A DNA stretch of 39,838 nt from positions 1 to 39,838 of the forward strand of contig CADACW010000031.1 of assembly GCA_902786565.1 (NCBI GenBank). The letters run 5' to 3'. The number at the start of each line of letters is the position of its first letter. Position 1 is the first letter of the stretch. This DNA is from an uncultured Prevotellaceae bacterium. Its GTDB lineage: Bacteria > Bacteroidota > Bacteroidia > Bacteroidales > Bacteroidaceae. A program made the translations under genes and the position numbers. Below are positions 23,868 through 31,029 of this stretch, one piece after another. The notes beneath the pieces are model-generated. The model was given only the letters and a program-made list of their open reading frames with translations. It was not told the DNA's origin and did not search any database.

Positions 23868-25007
23868 TTAAACTTTTTTAATATGGCGCGTGGCCGCTTT
23901 CAGTTCTATGCGGAAGGTGGTGCCTCTGCCCACTTCCGAGTTTTTCACATAGATGTGGCCCTTGTGATACTCTTCCACAATGCGTTTTGCCAGCGAGAGC
24001 CCCAGCCCCCAGCCGCGCTCCTTGGTGGTGAATCCGGGGCGGAACACGTTTTTCACGTTCTTCTTCTTGATGCCCTTGCCGGTGTCGGCCACCTCGATGG
24101 CCACGATGTTGTCCTCCTCCAGCAGCCACAGGTCTATGCGTCCGCCGCCGCCCTCCATGGCGTCGACGGCGTTCTTGCACAGGTTTTCCACCACCCATTC
24201 AAAGAGCGAGGCATTCATCCTGACGATGACGTCGTGGTCGGGATAGTGCCCTCGGATGGCCACTTTCTGCGAGGTGCGCTTGTCCATATAGGCGATGACG
24301 CGGTCGAGCACCTGGTTCATCGACGCTTCGACGGGCTCGGGCAGCGACCCTATCTTCGAGAATCGGTCGGCAATCAGTTCCAGCCGCTTCACGTCTTTCT
24401 CCATTTCGGGTATGAGGTCGTCGTCGGGATAGCTTTCGCGCAGCACCTCGACCCACGCCATGAGCGACGAGATGGGGGTGCCCAGCTGGTGGGCGGTCTC
24501 CTTCGACAGGCCCACCCACACCTTGTTCTGCTCGGCCCGCTTCGAGGCCAGCAGGGCCACGATGGCCACGGCCACGAAGATGAAGGCGATGCCCAGTGCC
24601 CAGTAGGGGTAGAGCCTGAGCCGTCGGAGCATGGTCGACTCGTCGAAGCAGAGCAGCTGGTAGTCGCTGATGCGTATGGAGTCGCCCGTGGCCTTCATCC
24701 GCTGTGCAATGCCGGTGGTGTCGTCGATGTTGCGGTAGTCCAGCAGCCGGCCGCTGTTGTCAAGCACCACCACGGGTATGGTGTTGTTGCCCTCGATGAC
24801 CTTCATCACGAGCGAGAGGTCGGTCTCCTCGTCGGCCTCGGTGAAGACGCGCATGGCTTCGGCCCACACCTCCATGCTGCCCTGCTCCTCGCGCTGCAGG
24901 TCGCGCACCAGATAGTGTGAAACAAGCAGCGAAGCGACGGCAATGACTGCCGCCGCTGCGACCAGCCAGATTTTCACCTGGCGCATCCGGTCTGTCCACT
25001 GTTTCAT
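23868..25007 (-). CDS. sensor histidine kinase (orphan)
   Basis: A 379-residue inner-membrane kinase: membrane segments at ~12-31 and ~134-154 bracket a ~100-residue periplasmic sensor of PAS/Cache-like size. The H-box is AHQLGTP (His173), the N-box ENLCKNAVDAM, G1 VADTGKGI and G2 GWGLGLSLAKRI. No HAMP domain is evident. No response-regulator gene is in the window, and the adjacent propeller-AraC protein has no receiver domain, so its phosphotransfer partner is elsewhere. The start lies 24 bases after the cohesin-like gene, so it is probably in the same operon. Confidence 0.88.
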   Translation of the reverse strand: MKQWTDRMRQVKIWLVAAAAVIAVASLLVSHYLVRDLQREEQGSMEVWAEAMRVFTEADEETDLSLVMKVIEGNNTIPVVVLDNSGRLLDYRNIDDTTGIAQRMKATGDSIRISDYQLLCFDESTMLRRLRLYPYWALGIAFIFVAVAIVALLASKRAEQNKVWVGLSKETAHQLGTPISSLMAWVEVLRESYPDDDLIPEMEKDVKRLELIADRFSKIGSLPEPVEASMNQVLDRVIAYMDKRTSQKVAIRGHYPDHDVIVRMNASLFEWVVENLCKNAVDAMEGGGGRIDLWLLEEDNIVAIEVADTGKGIKKKNVKNVFRPGFTTKERGWGLGLSLAKRIVEEYHKGHIYVKNSEVGRGTTFRIELKAATRHIKKV

Positions 25008-25031
25008 TGGCCTCTGCTGTTGTTTCTGTTC

Positions 25032-26093
25032 TTATTCCCCTAAAGTCATGAAGGTCAGCACCGTCGATATGTCGGCCACGTCCACCTTGCCGTCCTCGTT
25101 GACGTCGGCTATCATGTTGGGCTCGTCTATGGTCATCCAGGTGAGTATGGCCGAAATGTCGGCCACGTCGATGCTGCCGTCGCAGTTCACGTCGCCCAGG
25201 GCCTTGACCAGCGGTGTGGCCACGGCAGTCGGACGGATGGCCTTCTCGTCGGGGGTGACCAGCAGGATGTTGTCCATGCTGACGGCTTGGCCCTCGCTCA
25301 CGTCGCTGCCAAACACGAGACGTATGCTGACGATGTTGCCCTCGGTGCCGCTGAGCAGGGCATTGCCGGGCGAGGCCAGCAGCACGCGCACGCGCTCTTC
25401 TGTGGCTTTGGCGTAGAGTGTGTGGTAGCGCCACGAGGTGCGGCCCTCTATGTCGTAGGCATCGTCGGCCGACTGCAGGCTGACGCCCTGCGGCAGGTGC
25501 AGGTCAAACTGCACCAGTGTGATGTCGTCGTCGGGATTGGTCAGCCCTATGAGCAACGTCTGTACCGACTGGGGCACCGGCTGCGGCGTGGTGCCGAAGT
25601 AGAGCGTCGATTCCGCCCGCGGCGCTGTGCCCACGCTGATGGTGCAGTCGGCGGGGTGGGTGGTGGTGCCGTCGCTGTTGGTGATGAGTATGTTTTCCAG
25701 GCCGATGGTGCCGTTGGTGAATGTGTCGGCAGCGCGGAGTGTGATTTTGACGATGGCTCCGCTGGTGCCGCTGATGGCATTGTTGCTGTTAGACGAGAGC
25801 GTGAACCTGACGATGCCGTCGGTGGTGGTGGCGGTCAGGCTCTGGTAGCGCCAGCTGGTGCGTTGGGCCATGTCGTAGCCCTCTTCGCCGGCTTTCATTG
25901 CCAGCCCGTCGGGCAGGCGCAGGTCCCACTGCACCGTGGTCACCTCGGTGTCGGGGTTGGTCAGGTTTATCAGCATGGTCTTCTCTTGGCCGGCCTCGAT
26001 GCTGAAATCTTCAATCGTCAGGCTGGCTTCGGCCCTGCTGGTGGCTGGCAGCAGCATGGCCAGTGCGAATGTAGTCAGTATGAAGTTTTTCAT
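25032..26093 (-). CDS. secreted protein with two cohesin-like domains and a C-terminal dockerin
   Basis: A 353-residue secreted protein (signal peptide to about residue 22). Residues ~24-160 and ~163-297 are a clear internal duplication: both contain LTNPD..(V/I)T.VQ.DL.LP.G, a YD..(Q/G)RTSWRY segment and an SGT.G.IV.I.L strand. The composition and strand order resemble cohesin or related Ig-like beta-sandwich domains, though cohesin assignment needs a profile search. Residues ~300-353 are a type I dockerin with two calcium-loop repeats (GDVNCDGSIDVADIS and ADVNEDGKVDVADIS). The adjacent C10 protease also ends in a dockerin, so the two may assemble. The gap to the protease stop is 44 bases. 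Confidence 0.75.
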   Translation of the reverse strand: MKNFILTTFALAMLLPATSRAEASLTIEDFSIEAGQEKTMLINLTNPDTEVTTVQWDLRLPDGLAMKAGEEGYDMAQRTSWRYQSLTATTTDGIVRFTLSSNSNNAISGTSGAIVKITLRAADTFTNGTIGLENILITNSDGTTTHPADCTISVGTAPRAESTLYFGTTPQPVPQSVQTLLIGLTNPDDDITLVQFDLHLPQGVSLQSADDAYDIEGRTSWRYHTLYAKATEERVRVLLASPGNALLSGTEGNIVSIRLVFGSDVSEGQAVSMDNILLVTPDEKAIRPTAVATPLVKALGDVNCDGSIDVADISAILTWMTIDEPNMIADVNEDGKVDVADISTVLTFMTLGE

Positions 26094-26137
26094 ATTCGGT
26101 GATGTCTGTTGTGTCTATATATATAAATATGGTGGTG

Positions 26138-28096
26138 TCACTCCATAACCAGGTTGGCCAGTTCGTTGTAGTCGGCCGAGTCTACTGCGCCGTCGCCATT
26201 GATGTCGGCCGAGCTGTCGTAGGGCCGCTTGCCCAGTATGATGTTGGCCAGCACCACCAGGTCGGCACCATCCACCAGGTCGTCGCCGTTCAGGTCGCCC
26301 AGCTTCTGGGGCACCACGTTCTCGTCCACGCCTTCATAGATGATTTCGTTGGCGTTCTTGGTCGTAATCTTGATGGTGTTGGTGCTCTGCGAGGGCACGA
26401 AGTGGAACCACACCGAGGCCGATTGGCCCGGACCCACGTAGAAGCCGTTGCCCGACACCACGAGCCCCTCCTGGTGCAGCCACAGTTCGCCGTTGAACTC
26501 CGAGCCGGTGTTCTCCAGCGTGACCTCCAGTTCGCACAGTTGTCCGGCATTGCGCCCGGTGGTGTATTTCAGGCCGGTCACGGTCAGCCCGGTGCGGGGG
26601 CACTGTGTGAGCGTCAGGGTGTTGCCCTCGATGTGGGCGGCAATGTATCGCAGGTCGCTGCCCACGGTGGGCTTCCAGTTTTCGGTGCCTGCCTCTGAGC
26701 ATATCAGCACGATGCGATAGTCGCCGTCGGCCACGCTCTGGTCTATGGCTATGCCGTTGGTCAGCTTGATGTATTGCAACGGCTGGAAGTCGTGGGCCGC
26801 CTGATAGGCGTAGAGCACTTTCACAATGTCGGTGTCCTTGGCCAGGCCTATGCCGAAGTTGGCTTCAAAGTTGGTGGTCATGGCATTGAGCACCTCCCAG
26901 TAGATGGTGATGCCGCTGAATCCGTAGGCGTTGCGCTCTATCTGTTCGGCGCTGTCCAGCCTGATGTCGCGTGTCGACAGGCTCTTCTCTTCTTTGTAGA
27001 CGGTGCCCGGCTGGTTGGGCTGCAGGCCGATGAGCATCTCCTGCGAGCGGGAGTAGCCGTCGCGGGGGGTGACGCCGTCGGGCTTGCCGTCGGCAGCGGC
27101 CAGCAGGAAGTAGCCGTCACACTCGGTCCTGACCCACCCCCAGTTGATGTGGAAGGTGCCGTCGGTGTTGTAGCCGTCCACCACGAAGCTGTGGCCGGTG
27201 TTGCTCGACGTGACGCCCGAGTAGATCAGAGGCCGTCCGGCCACCAGCTCGTCGTAGGCCATCTGTTCCCACTGGGCGGTGCCAAACGAGGCGCGCAGCA
27301 CGCGGCGGGCCGTGGGCGCATAGTCAAAGTATTTGACCAGTGCCGCAGGCACGTCGTTGCCGGCCGCCTCTGTCAGGGTGGCCGAGTAGTCAGCCTTGAC
27401 GGCGGCACCGCAGTAGGCTATGAGCTTGGCGGCTCCGGCAGTCTCCATGTTGTCCCAGGGGAACGAGGTCACGGGCATCTCGGCCACGCCGATGCCATAT
27501 TTCCTGGTGGTGTAGGCCGGAATGGGGGCTATGGTGGCCGAGGGGTGACGGTGGCACGACATGATTTGGGCCATGGCTACGGGCACGCAGCCGCCCATGC
27601 TGTTCTGTCCGCTGTGGGTGGGGCACTGGATGTTGTAGGGCGGATGCTGGTTCCAGTGCGTTTTCACTATCGGCGCTATGGCGTGGCGCGTGGGGGTGGC
27701 GGCCTGTGCGGCGGGGGTGCCGCCCTGGTCCAGCGTGGCAATCTCTTCCGCCATCCACTCCATCCAGGCCTTCAGAGCGGGGGGCAGGGCCTCGTCGTGG
27801 CCCAGCGAGCCGCTGTCGGCATAGCCCAGTATGGCGGGTGTGCGGTCGTCGGCAGAGACAATGACGAAGCCGCCATCGCTGCCGATGTTGAATCCATAGA
27901 GTTGTGGCGTCTCCACTGCCAGTTGCAGCGGCAGCTGTGCCTGTGCGCGGCGGCTGTGTGCGCCGCTGTTCATCTGGGCCAGGTGGGCCAGGGCTTTCTG
28001 CCTGGCCTGCTCTTTGCCGATGGGTGCAGCCGTGGCCGCCAGTACCGTCAGGGCCAGAGTCAGGGTTGCCAATAGTGTTCGTTTCATATTTTTCAT
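26138..28096 (-). CDS. C10 family cysteine protease (streptopain/interpain-like) with dockerin
   Basis: A 652-residue secreted protease. After the signal peptide (ending near ATAAP) a Spi-like pro-domain (~25-135; YGFNIGSDGGFVIVSADD) precedes the catalytic domain: Cys170 in GGCVPVAMAQIM, His302 in GHSFVVDGY, and the INWGW motif (Asn318, Trp319). Beta-rich regions follow, and residues ~597-652 form a dockerin (GDLNGDDLVDGADL and ADINGDGAVDSADY). C10 enzymes such as SpeB and interpain A degrade host proteins; here the target may be dietary or host protein. Start candidates at 28129 and 28120 overlap the Fur gene; I prefer 28096 (MKNMKR), which gives a normal signal peptide and a 20-base gap. 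Confidence 0.88.
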   Translation of the reverse strand: MKNMKRTLLATLTLALTVLAATAAPIGKEQARQKALAHLAQMNSGAHSRRAQAQLPLQLAVETPQLYGFNIGSDGGFVIVSADDRTPAILGYADSGSLGHDEALPPALKAWMEWMAEEIATLDQGGTPAAQAATPTRHAIAPIVKTHWNQHPPYNIQCPTHSGQNSMGGCVPVAMAQIMSCHRHPSATIAPIPAYTTRKYGIGVAEMPVTSFPWDNMETAGAAKLIAYCGAAVKADYSATLTEAAGNDVPAALVKYFDYAPTARRVLRASFGTAQWEQMAYDELVAGRPLIYSGVTSSNTGHSFVVDGYNTDGTFHINWGWVRTECDGYFLLAAADGKPDGVTPRDGYSRSQEMLIGLQPNQPGTVYKEEKSLSTRDIRLDSAEQIERNAYGFSGITIYWEVLNAMTTNFEANFGIGLAKDTDIVKVLYAYQAAHDFQPLQYIKLTNGIAIDQSVADGDYRIVLICSEAGTENWKPTVGSDLRYIAAHIEGNTLTLTQCPRTGLTVTGLKYTTGRNAGQLCELEVTLENTGSEFNGELWLHQEGLVVSGNGFYVGPGQSASVWFHFVPSQSTNTIKITTKNANEIIYEGVDENVVPQKLGDLNGDDLVDGADLVVLANIILGKRPYDSSADINGDGAVDSADYNELANLVME

Positions 28097-28116
28097 TTGT
28101 TGTTCGTTTCTATTTG

Positions 28117-28533
28117 TCATGGTTGGCATTGGTCGCAGATGCCCTTCACCAGGTAGCTGGCCGACGACATGCTGAACCCTTCGGGCATCTCTACCGGCGG
28201 CACCGCCATCTGCTCAAGACAGAAGGTGCGGTGGCAGCGCTCGCAGAAGAAGTGCACGTGCAGGTCGTCGTCGTGCTGCGCGCTGTGGCTGTGGCACAGT
28301 TCGTAGCGTGTGCCGGCCTCGCCGTCGTCGATGGTGTGCACCAGGTGGTGCTCGCGGAAGAGCGTCAGTGTGCGGAACACGCCCGACTTGTCTATCGACA
28401 GAATCTGGTACTCCAGTTCCGAGAGGGTCAGTGGCCGCCGCGCCAAGGCCAGCGCCCTGGCCACCACCAGTCGGTTGGCCGTGGGCTTGATGCCGTGGCT
28501 CTCCAGCAGTCCGCTACATTCCTCGTGTGTCAT
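28117..28533 (-). CDS. Fur family metalloregulator
   Basis: A 138-residue Fur/Zur/PerR-type repressor: winged helix at ~10-75 (KPTANRLVVARAL, DKSGVFRTLTLFREHHLV) and a metal-binding dimerisation domain with HVHFFCERC (His92, His94, Cys97, Cys100) and CDQC (Cys133, Cys136), the two CxxC pairs of the structural zinc site. Metal specificity cannot be told by eye; the short length and ELCHSHSAQHDDDLHVHF are compatible with Zur or Fur. The frame is open to 28647, but the promoter at 28555-28586 lies within the extension, so the start is 28533. It heads a five-gene same-strand run that includes the protease. Confidence 0.87.
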   Translation of the reverse strand: MTHEECSGLLESHGIKPTANRLVVARALALARRPLTLSELEYQILSIDKSGVFRTLTLFREHHLVHTIDDGEAGTRYELCHSHSAQHDDDLHVHFFCERCHRTFCLEQMAVPPVEMPEGFSMSSASYLVKGICDQCQP

Positions 28534-28554
28534 ATATAAAGTGGTTATCGGCTG

Positions 28555-28586
28555 CAAAATTAGTCTTTTTTTCTGAAACCTCCAAA
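28555..28586 (-). promoter_or_regulatory. promoter of the fur-protease operon
   Basis: On the minus strand TTTG (28586-28583), 20 bases, TAATTTTG (28562-28555): full consensus match, about 20 bases before the start codon at 28533. Confidence 0.75.
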
Positions 28587-28712
28587 TAAAACATCTATTC
28601 TTTTCGGACAAAAGCATCCACCCCCCGCAGCCAAAACGGTTCTGCAAGAATCAGCGCGGGCAAATGTCATAAAAAAAGAAATACACTTTTTTGGGGGCAT
28701 TACCCCCCCTTA

Positions 28713-28777
28713 GAGATAAGTGCCTTTTATCTCGGGGATAAATGCCTTTTATCTCGGAGATAAGTGGCACTTATCTC
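28713..28777. repeat. three tandem GATAAGTG palindromes
   Basis: Unit 1 (28713-28734) GAGATAAGTG..TTTTATCTCG, unit 2 (28735-28756) GGGATAAATG..TTTTATCTCG, unit 3 (28757-28777) with perfect arms GAGATAAGTG/CACTTATCTC. Unit 3 is identical to the palindrome at 6524-6544. Units are 21-22 bases and contiguous, unlike CRISPR repeats, which have spacers. Confidence 0.8.
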
Positions 28778-28974
28778 TGAGTTACATCCGGGGGGATTTT
28801 GTGCCCAATATATTTTGTCAAAAATTATTCACACGGATTCTTGTGCAACCCCTAAAACTTGAATGGCGTCGAGCGTGATGCTCATCCCCGGCCTTACGGG
28901 CGATTAAATCCGGGGGAACGTGTTTCTGTAGGCTGGCATTTTACTTTTTTTAGCGTGCTTCCAGCCCGAAAACA

Positions 28975-29006
28975 TTTGGCCATATCAAGGGAAATGTGTA
29001 ATTTTG
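28975..29006 (+). promoter_or_regulatory. promoter of the exbB operon
   Basis: TTTG (28975-28978), 20 bases, TAATTTTG (28999-29006): full consensus match, about 28 bases before the ATG at 29035. Confidence 0.75.
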
Positions 29007-29034
29007 CCGCGTGTTTCAAACAGACAACCCATTT

Positions 29035-29874
29035 ATGAGACGACTTTTTATGGTACTTGCGCTGTGGTCAAGCCTTCTGCTCACCTCTGTGGGGCAGACC
29101 GTGGCCGACAGCGGAGCTGTGGCGCTTGCCGACACTGAGGCGGTGGCTGCGGCCAGCATCGAGGAACTGATTGGCGACGACGACATGGCCGCCCTTGAGG
29201 AAATGGCTGCCGGCGAAGCATCGCTCCACCAGCAGTTGAAGACGAAGTTTGTGGAGGGCTCGGCTGGATTCATGTCGCTCGTGGCGCTTGCCCTGGTGCT
29301 CGGCCTGGCCTTCTGCATCGAGCGCATCATCTATCTCACCCTGGCCGAAGTGAAGACGGGCCGCCTGCTGGCCGACATCGACAAGCGGCTGGAGCAGGGC
29401 GATGTGGACGGGGCCAAGACGCTCTGCCGCGACACCCGCGGACCGGTGGCCTCGGTGTGCTATCAGGGACTGATGCACGCTGCCGACGATATGCCGGCCA
29501 TCGAGCGCAACATCGTGAACTACGGCAGTCTGCAGGCGGCACGCCTGGAGCGCGGCTGCTCGTGGATCAGGCTGTTCATAGCCATTGCCCCCTCGCTGGG
29601 ATTCCTCGGCACCGTGGTGGGCATGGTGATGGCCTTCGACCAGATACAGGAGGCGGGCGACATCTCGCCGAAGATTGTGGCCGAGGGCATGAAGGTGGCC
29701 CTGATCACTACCATCTTCGGCATCATAGTGGCCCTCATCCTGCAGGTGTTCTACAACTTCATCATCGCGAAGATTGACCACCTGACGGAGCAGATGGAAG
29801 AGGCTGCCATCACGCTGATGGACATGCTGGGTAAATTGAAGATAGAAGATAGAAAATTGAAAATTGAAAGTTGA
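29035..29874 (+). CDS. exbB: ExbB/TolQ/MotA family proton-channel protein
   Basis: A 279-residue inner-membrane protein that with ExbD uses the proton gradient to energise TonB. It starts with a hydrophobic signal-like segment and an acidic periplasmic stretch (~20-70), followed by a membrane segment near residue 80-100, and ends with the paired ExbB core helices (SLGFLGTVVGMVMAF and VALITTIFGIIVALIL). A GTG at 29011 is in frame but too close to the transcription start; ATG 29035 is preferred. The C-terminal tail KLKIEDRKLKIES and the stop codon are encoded by a heptamer array (29835-29876), so the tail looks repeat-derived and not part of the family fold. Confidence 0.88.
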   Translation: MRRLFMVLALWSSLLLTSVGQTVADSGAVALADTEAVAAASIEELIGDDDMAALEEMAAGEASLHQQLKTKFVEGSAGFMSLVALALVLGLAFCIERIIYLTLAEVKTGRLLADIDKRLEQGDVDGAKTLCRDTRGPVASVCYQGLMHAADDMPAIERNIVNYGSLQAARLERGCSWIRLFIAIAPSLGFLGTVVGMVMAFDQIQEAGDISPKIVAEGMKVALITTIFGIIVALILQVFYNFIIAKIDHLTEQMEEAAITLMDMLGKLKIEDRKLKIES

Positions 29875-29876
29875 AG
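29835..29876. repeat. heptamer array at the 3' end of exbB
   Basis: ATTGAAG, ATAGAAG, ATAGAAA, ATTGAAA, ATTGAAA, GTTGAAG in tandem. It is more diverged than the array at 19797-19859. It supplies the last codons and the TGA (29872-29874) of exbB and the GAAGG just before the next small gene. Confidence 0.8.
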
Positions 29877-29880
29877 GATG

Positions 29881-29982
29881 ATGATTGACGCCATACTTTA
29901 TATAATATATGTGTTGCTGGCCTTCTCGGTGGTGCTGGTGGTGTGGTCGATGGTTCATCAATGGATGACAAGCGATAAGTAG
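29881..29982 (+). CDS. 33-residue single-pass membrane protein between exbB and exbD
   Basis: The frame from ATG 29881 (or 29878) to TAG 29980-29982 encodes MIDAILYIIYVLLAFSVVLV... followed by a tryptophan-rich boundary and the polar tail HQWMTSDK. It is one membrane helix with a short cytoplasmic or periplasmic end. GAAGG lies just upstream, and the exbD start follows the stop after 2 bases, so the frame exactly fills the gap between exbB and exbD. That fit and the amphipathic design argue for a real gene; it may be an accessory subunit of the ExbB-ExbD motor. I know no named family for it. Confidence 0.65.
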   Translation: MIDAILYIIYVLLAFSVVLVVWSMVHQWMTSDK

Positions 29983-29984
29983 CT

Positions 29985-30572
29985 ATGTTCAAGAGCCGGA
30001 AAAAGCGCAGTCTGCCAGAGCTGAACACCACGTCGACAGCCGACATCTCGTTCATGCTGCTGATTTTCTTCCTCGTCACGTCGTCTATGGACAGCGATGA
30101 GGGGCTGGCCCGCCAGTTGCCCACGCCCGAAGACCCTACCGAGGAGCAGGAGCTTGTGGTGAAGAAGCGCAACGTGCTGCTGCTCGCCTTGGACGCCGCC
30201 GACCGGCTGACCTGCAACGGCGACAGCACCGACGCCGCGCAGCTCGCAGGGCGCGTGGCCGACTTTGTGGCCAATGCTGCCGCCGACCCTGAACTGCCCG
30301 AACTGAGCGAGCGCGACGTGCACTTGCTGGGGCGCTGCAAGGTGAGCGACAGACACGTCATCTTCTTGCGCGTAGACCCCGCGGCCAGCTACAATGCCTA
30401 CTTCGAGATGCAGAATGCCATATTGGCGGGCTACAACCAGCTGCGCGACGCCCTGGCCCAGAGCCGCTTCGGCCACGCCTATGCCCAATGCAATGCCGAG
30501 CAGCGCGATGCCGTGGCCATGGTCTATCCGCAGCGTATTAGTGAAGAGATTGGTAATAGACAATTAGAATGA
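29985..30572 (+). CDS. exbD: ExbD/TolR family protein, first copy
   Basis: A 195-residue protein with one N-terminal membrane helix and a periplasmic domain. The conserved proton-path Asp is Asp20 in STADISFMLLIFFLV. The N-terminus (KSRKKRSLPELNTTSTAD) fits the family cytoplasmic tail. The periplasmic region is longer than in E. coli ExbD. It forms the stator with ExbB; its stop overlaps the second exbD start by 4 bases (ATGA). Confidence 0.88.
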   Translation: MFKSRKKRSLPELNTTSTADISFMLLIFFLVTSSMDSDEGLARQLPTPEDPTEEQELVVKKRNVLLLALDAADRLTCNGDSTDAAQLAGRVADFVANAAADPELPELSERDVHLLGRCKVSDRHVIFLRVDPAASYNAYFEMQNAILAGYNQLRDALAQSRFGHAYAQCNAEQRDAVAMVYPQRISEEIGNRQLE

Positions 30573-31024
30573 GGAGAGGGGTATTTCAGAGACGGGAGCA
30601 TCGGATGCCAGGGCTGAACACAGCAGCTCTGCCCGACCTCATCTTCACCGTGCTCTTCTTCTTTATGATAGTCACCCACATGCGCGACGTGGAGCCGCTG
30701 GTGCGCTACGACGTGCCGCTGGGCACCGAACTGCAGAAGGTGGCCCACAAAGCGTCGGTGGTCTATATCTACGTGGGACGGACCGCCAAGGACAGCGACC
30801 AGTTTGCCATCCAGCTGAACAACCGCCTGGCCACCGTCGACGACATACGCGCCTACATCGAGGAAGAGCGCAGCCGTATGGCACCCGAAGACCAGGCCCT
30901 GCTCACCGTCAGCCTCAAGGCCGACCGCGATGTGCCAATGCGCCTCATTGCCGACATCAAGGAGGCTCTGCGCCAGAGCTATGCCCTGAAAATCAACTAC
31001 TCAGCTACTAAACGACCCCAATAA
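30569..31024 (+). CDS. exbD: ExbD/TolR family protein, second copy
   Basis: A 151-residue ExbD paralogue with the membrane-helix Asp at residue 23 (LPDLIFTVLFFFMI) and a standard periplasmic domain (SVVYIYVGR, SLKADRDVPMRLIADIKEAL). The start codon overlaps the stop of the first exbD (ATGA), so translation is coupled. Paired ExbD genes are usual in Bacteroidota, where they may form heteromeric stators. No tonB gene follows; the next gene is a glycosidase 5 bases on. Confidence 0.88.
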   Translation: MRRGVFQRREHRMPGLNTAALPDLIFTVLFFFMIVTHMRDVEPLVRYDVPLGTELQKVAHKASVVYIYVGRTAKDSDQFAIQLNNRLATVDDIRAYIEEERSRMAPEDQALLTVSLKADRDVPMRLIADIKEALRQSYALKINYSATKRPQ

Positions 31025-31029
31025 ACGCT

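Larger units (their letters stand above)
28534..29034. other. 500-base divergent intergenic region rich in hairpins
   Basis: It separates the Fur operon from the ExbB operon. Besides the two consensus promoters it holds a GGGGG-CATTA-CCCCCCC hairpin (28693-28709), three palindromes of the GATAAGTG family (28713-28777), and a CCCCGG/CCGGGG pair (28886-28915). No coding frame is seen. Confidence 0.6.

Noticed and set aside
28534-28647. 38-residue N-terminal extension of the Fur protein
   Set aside because: A full-consensus promoter lies inside it, and the extension has no Fur-family similarity.
28713-28777. Possible CRISPR array
   Set aside because: The units are contiguous palindromes without spacers, and no cas gene is present.
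28861-28921. Structured GC-rich segment that could be a riboswitch
   Set aside because: It lies upstream of the exbB promoter and is not in a recognisable leader; no known aptamer pattern seen.
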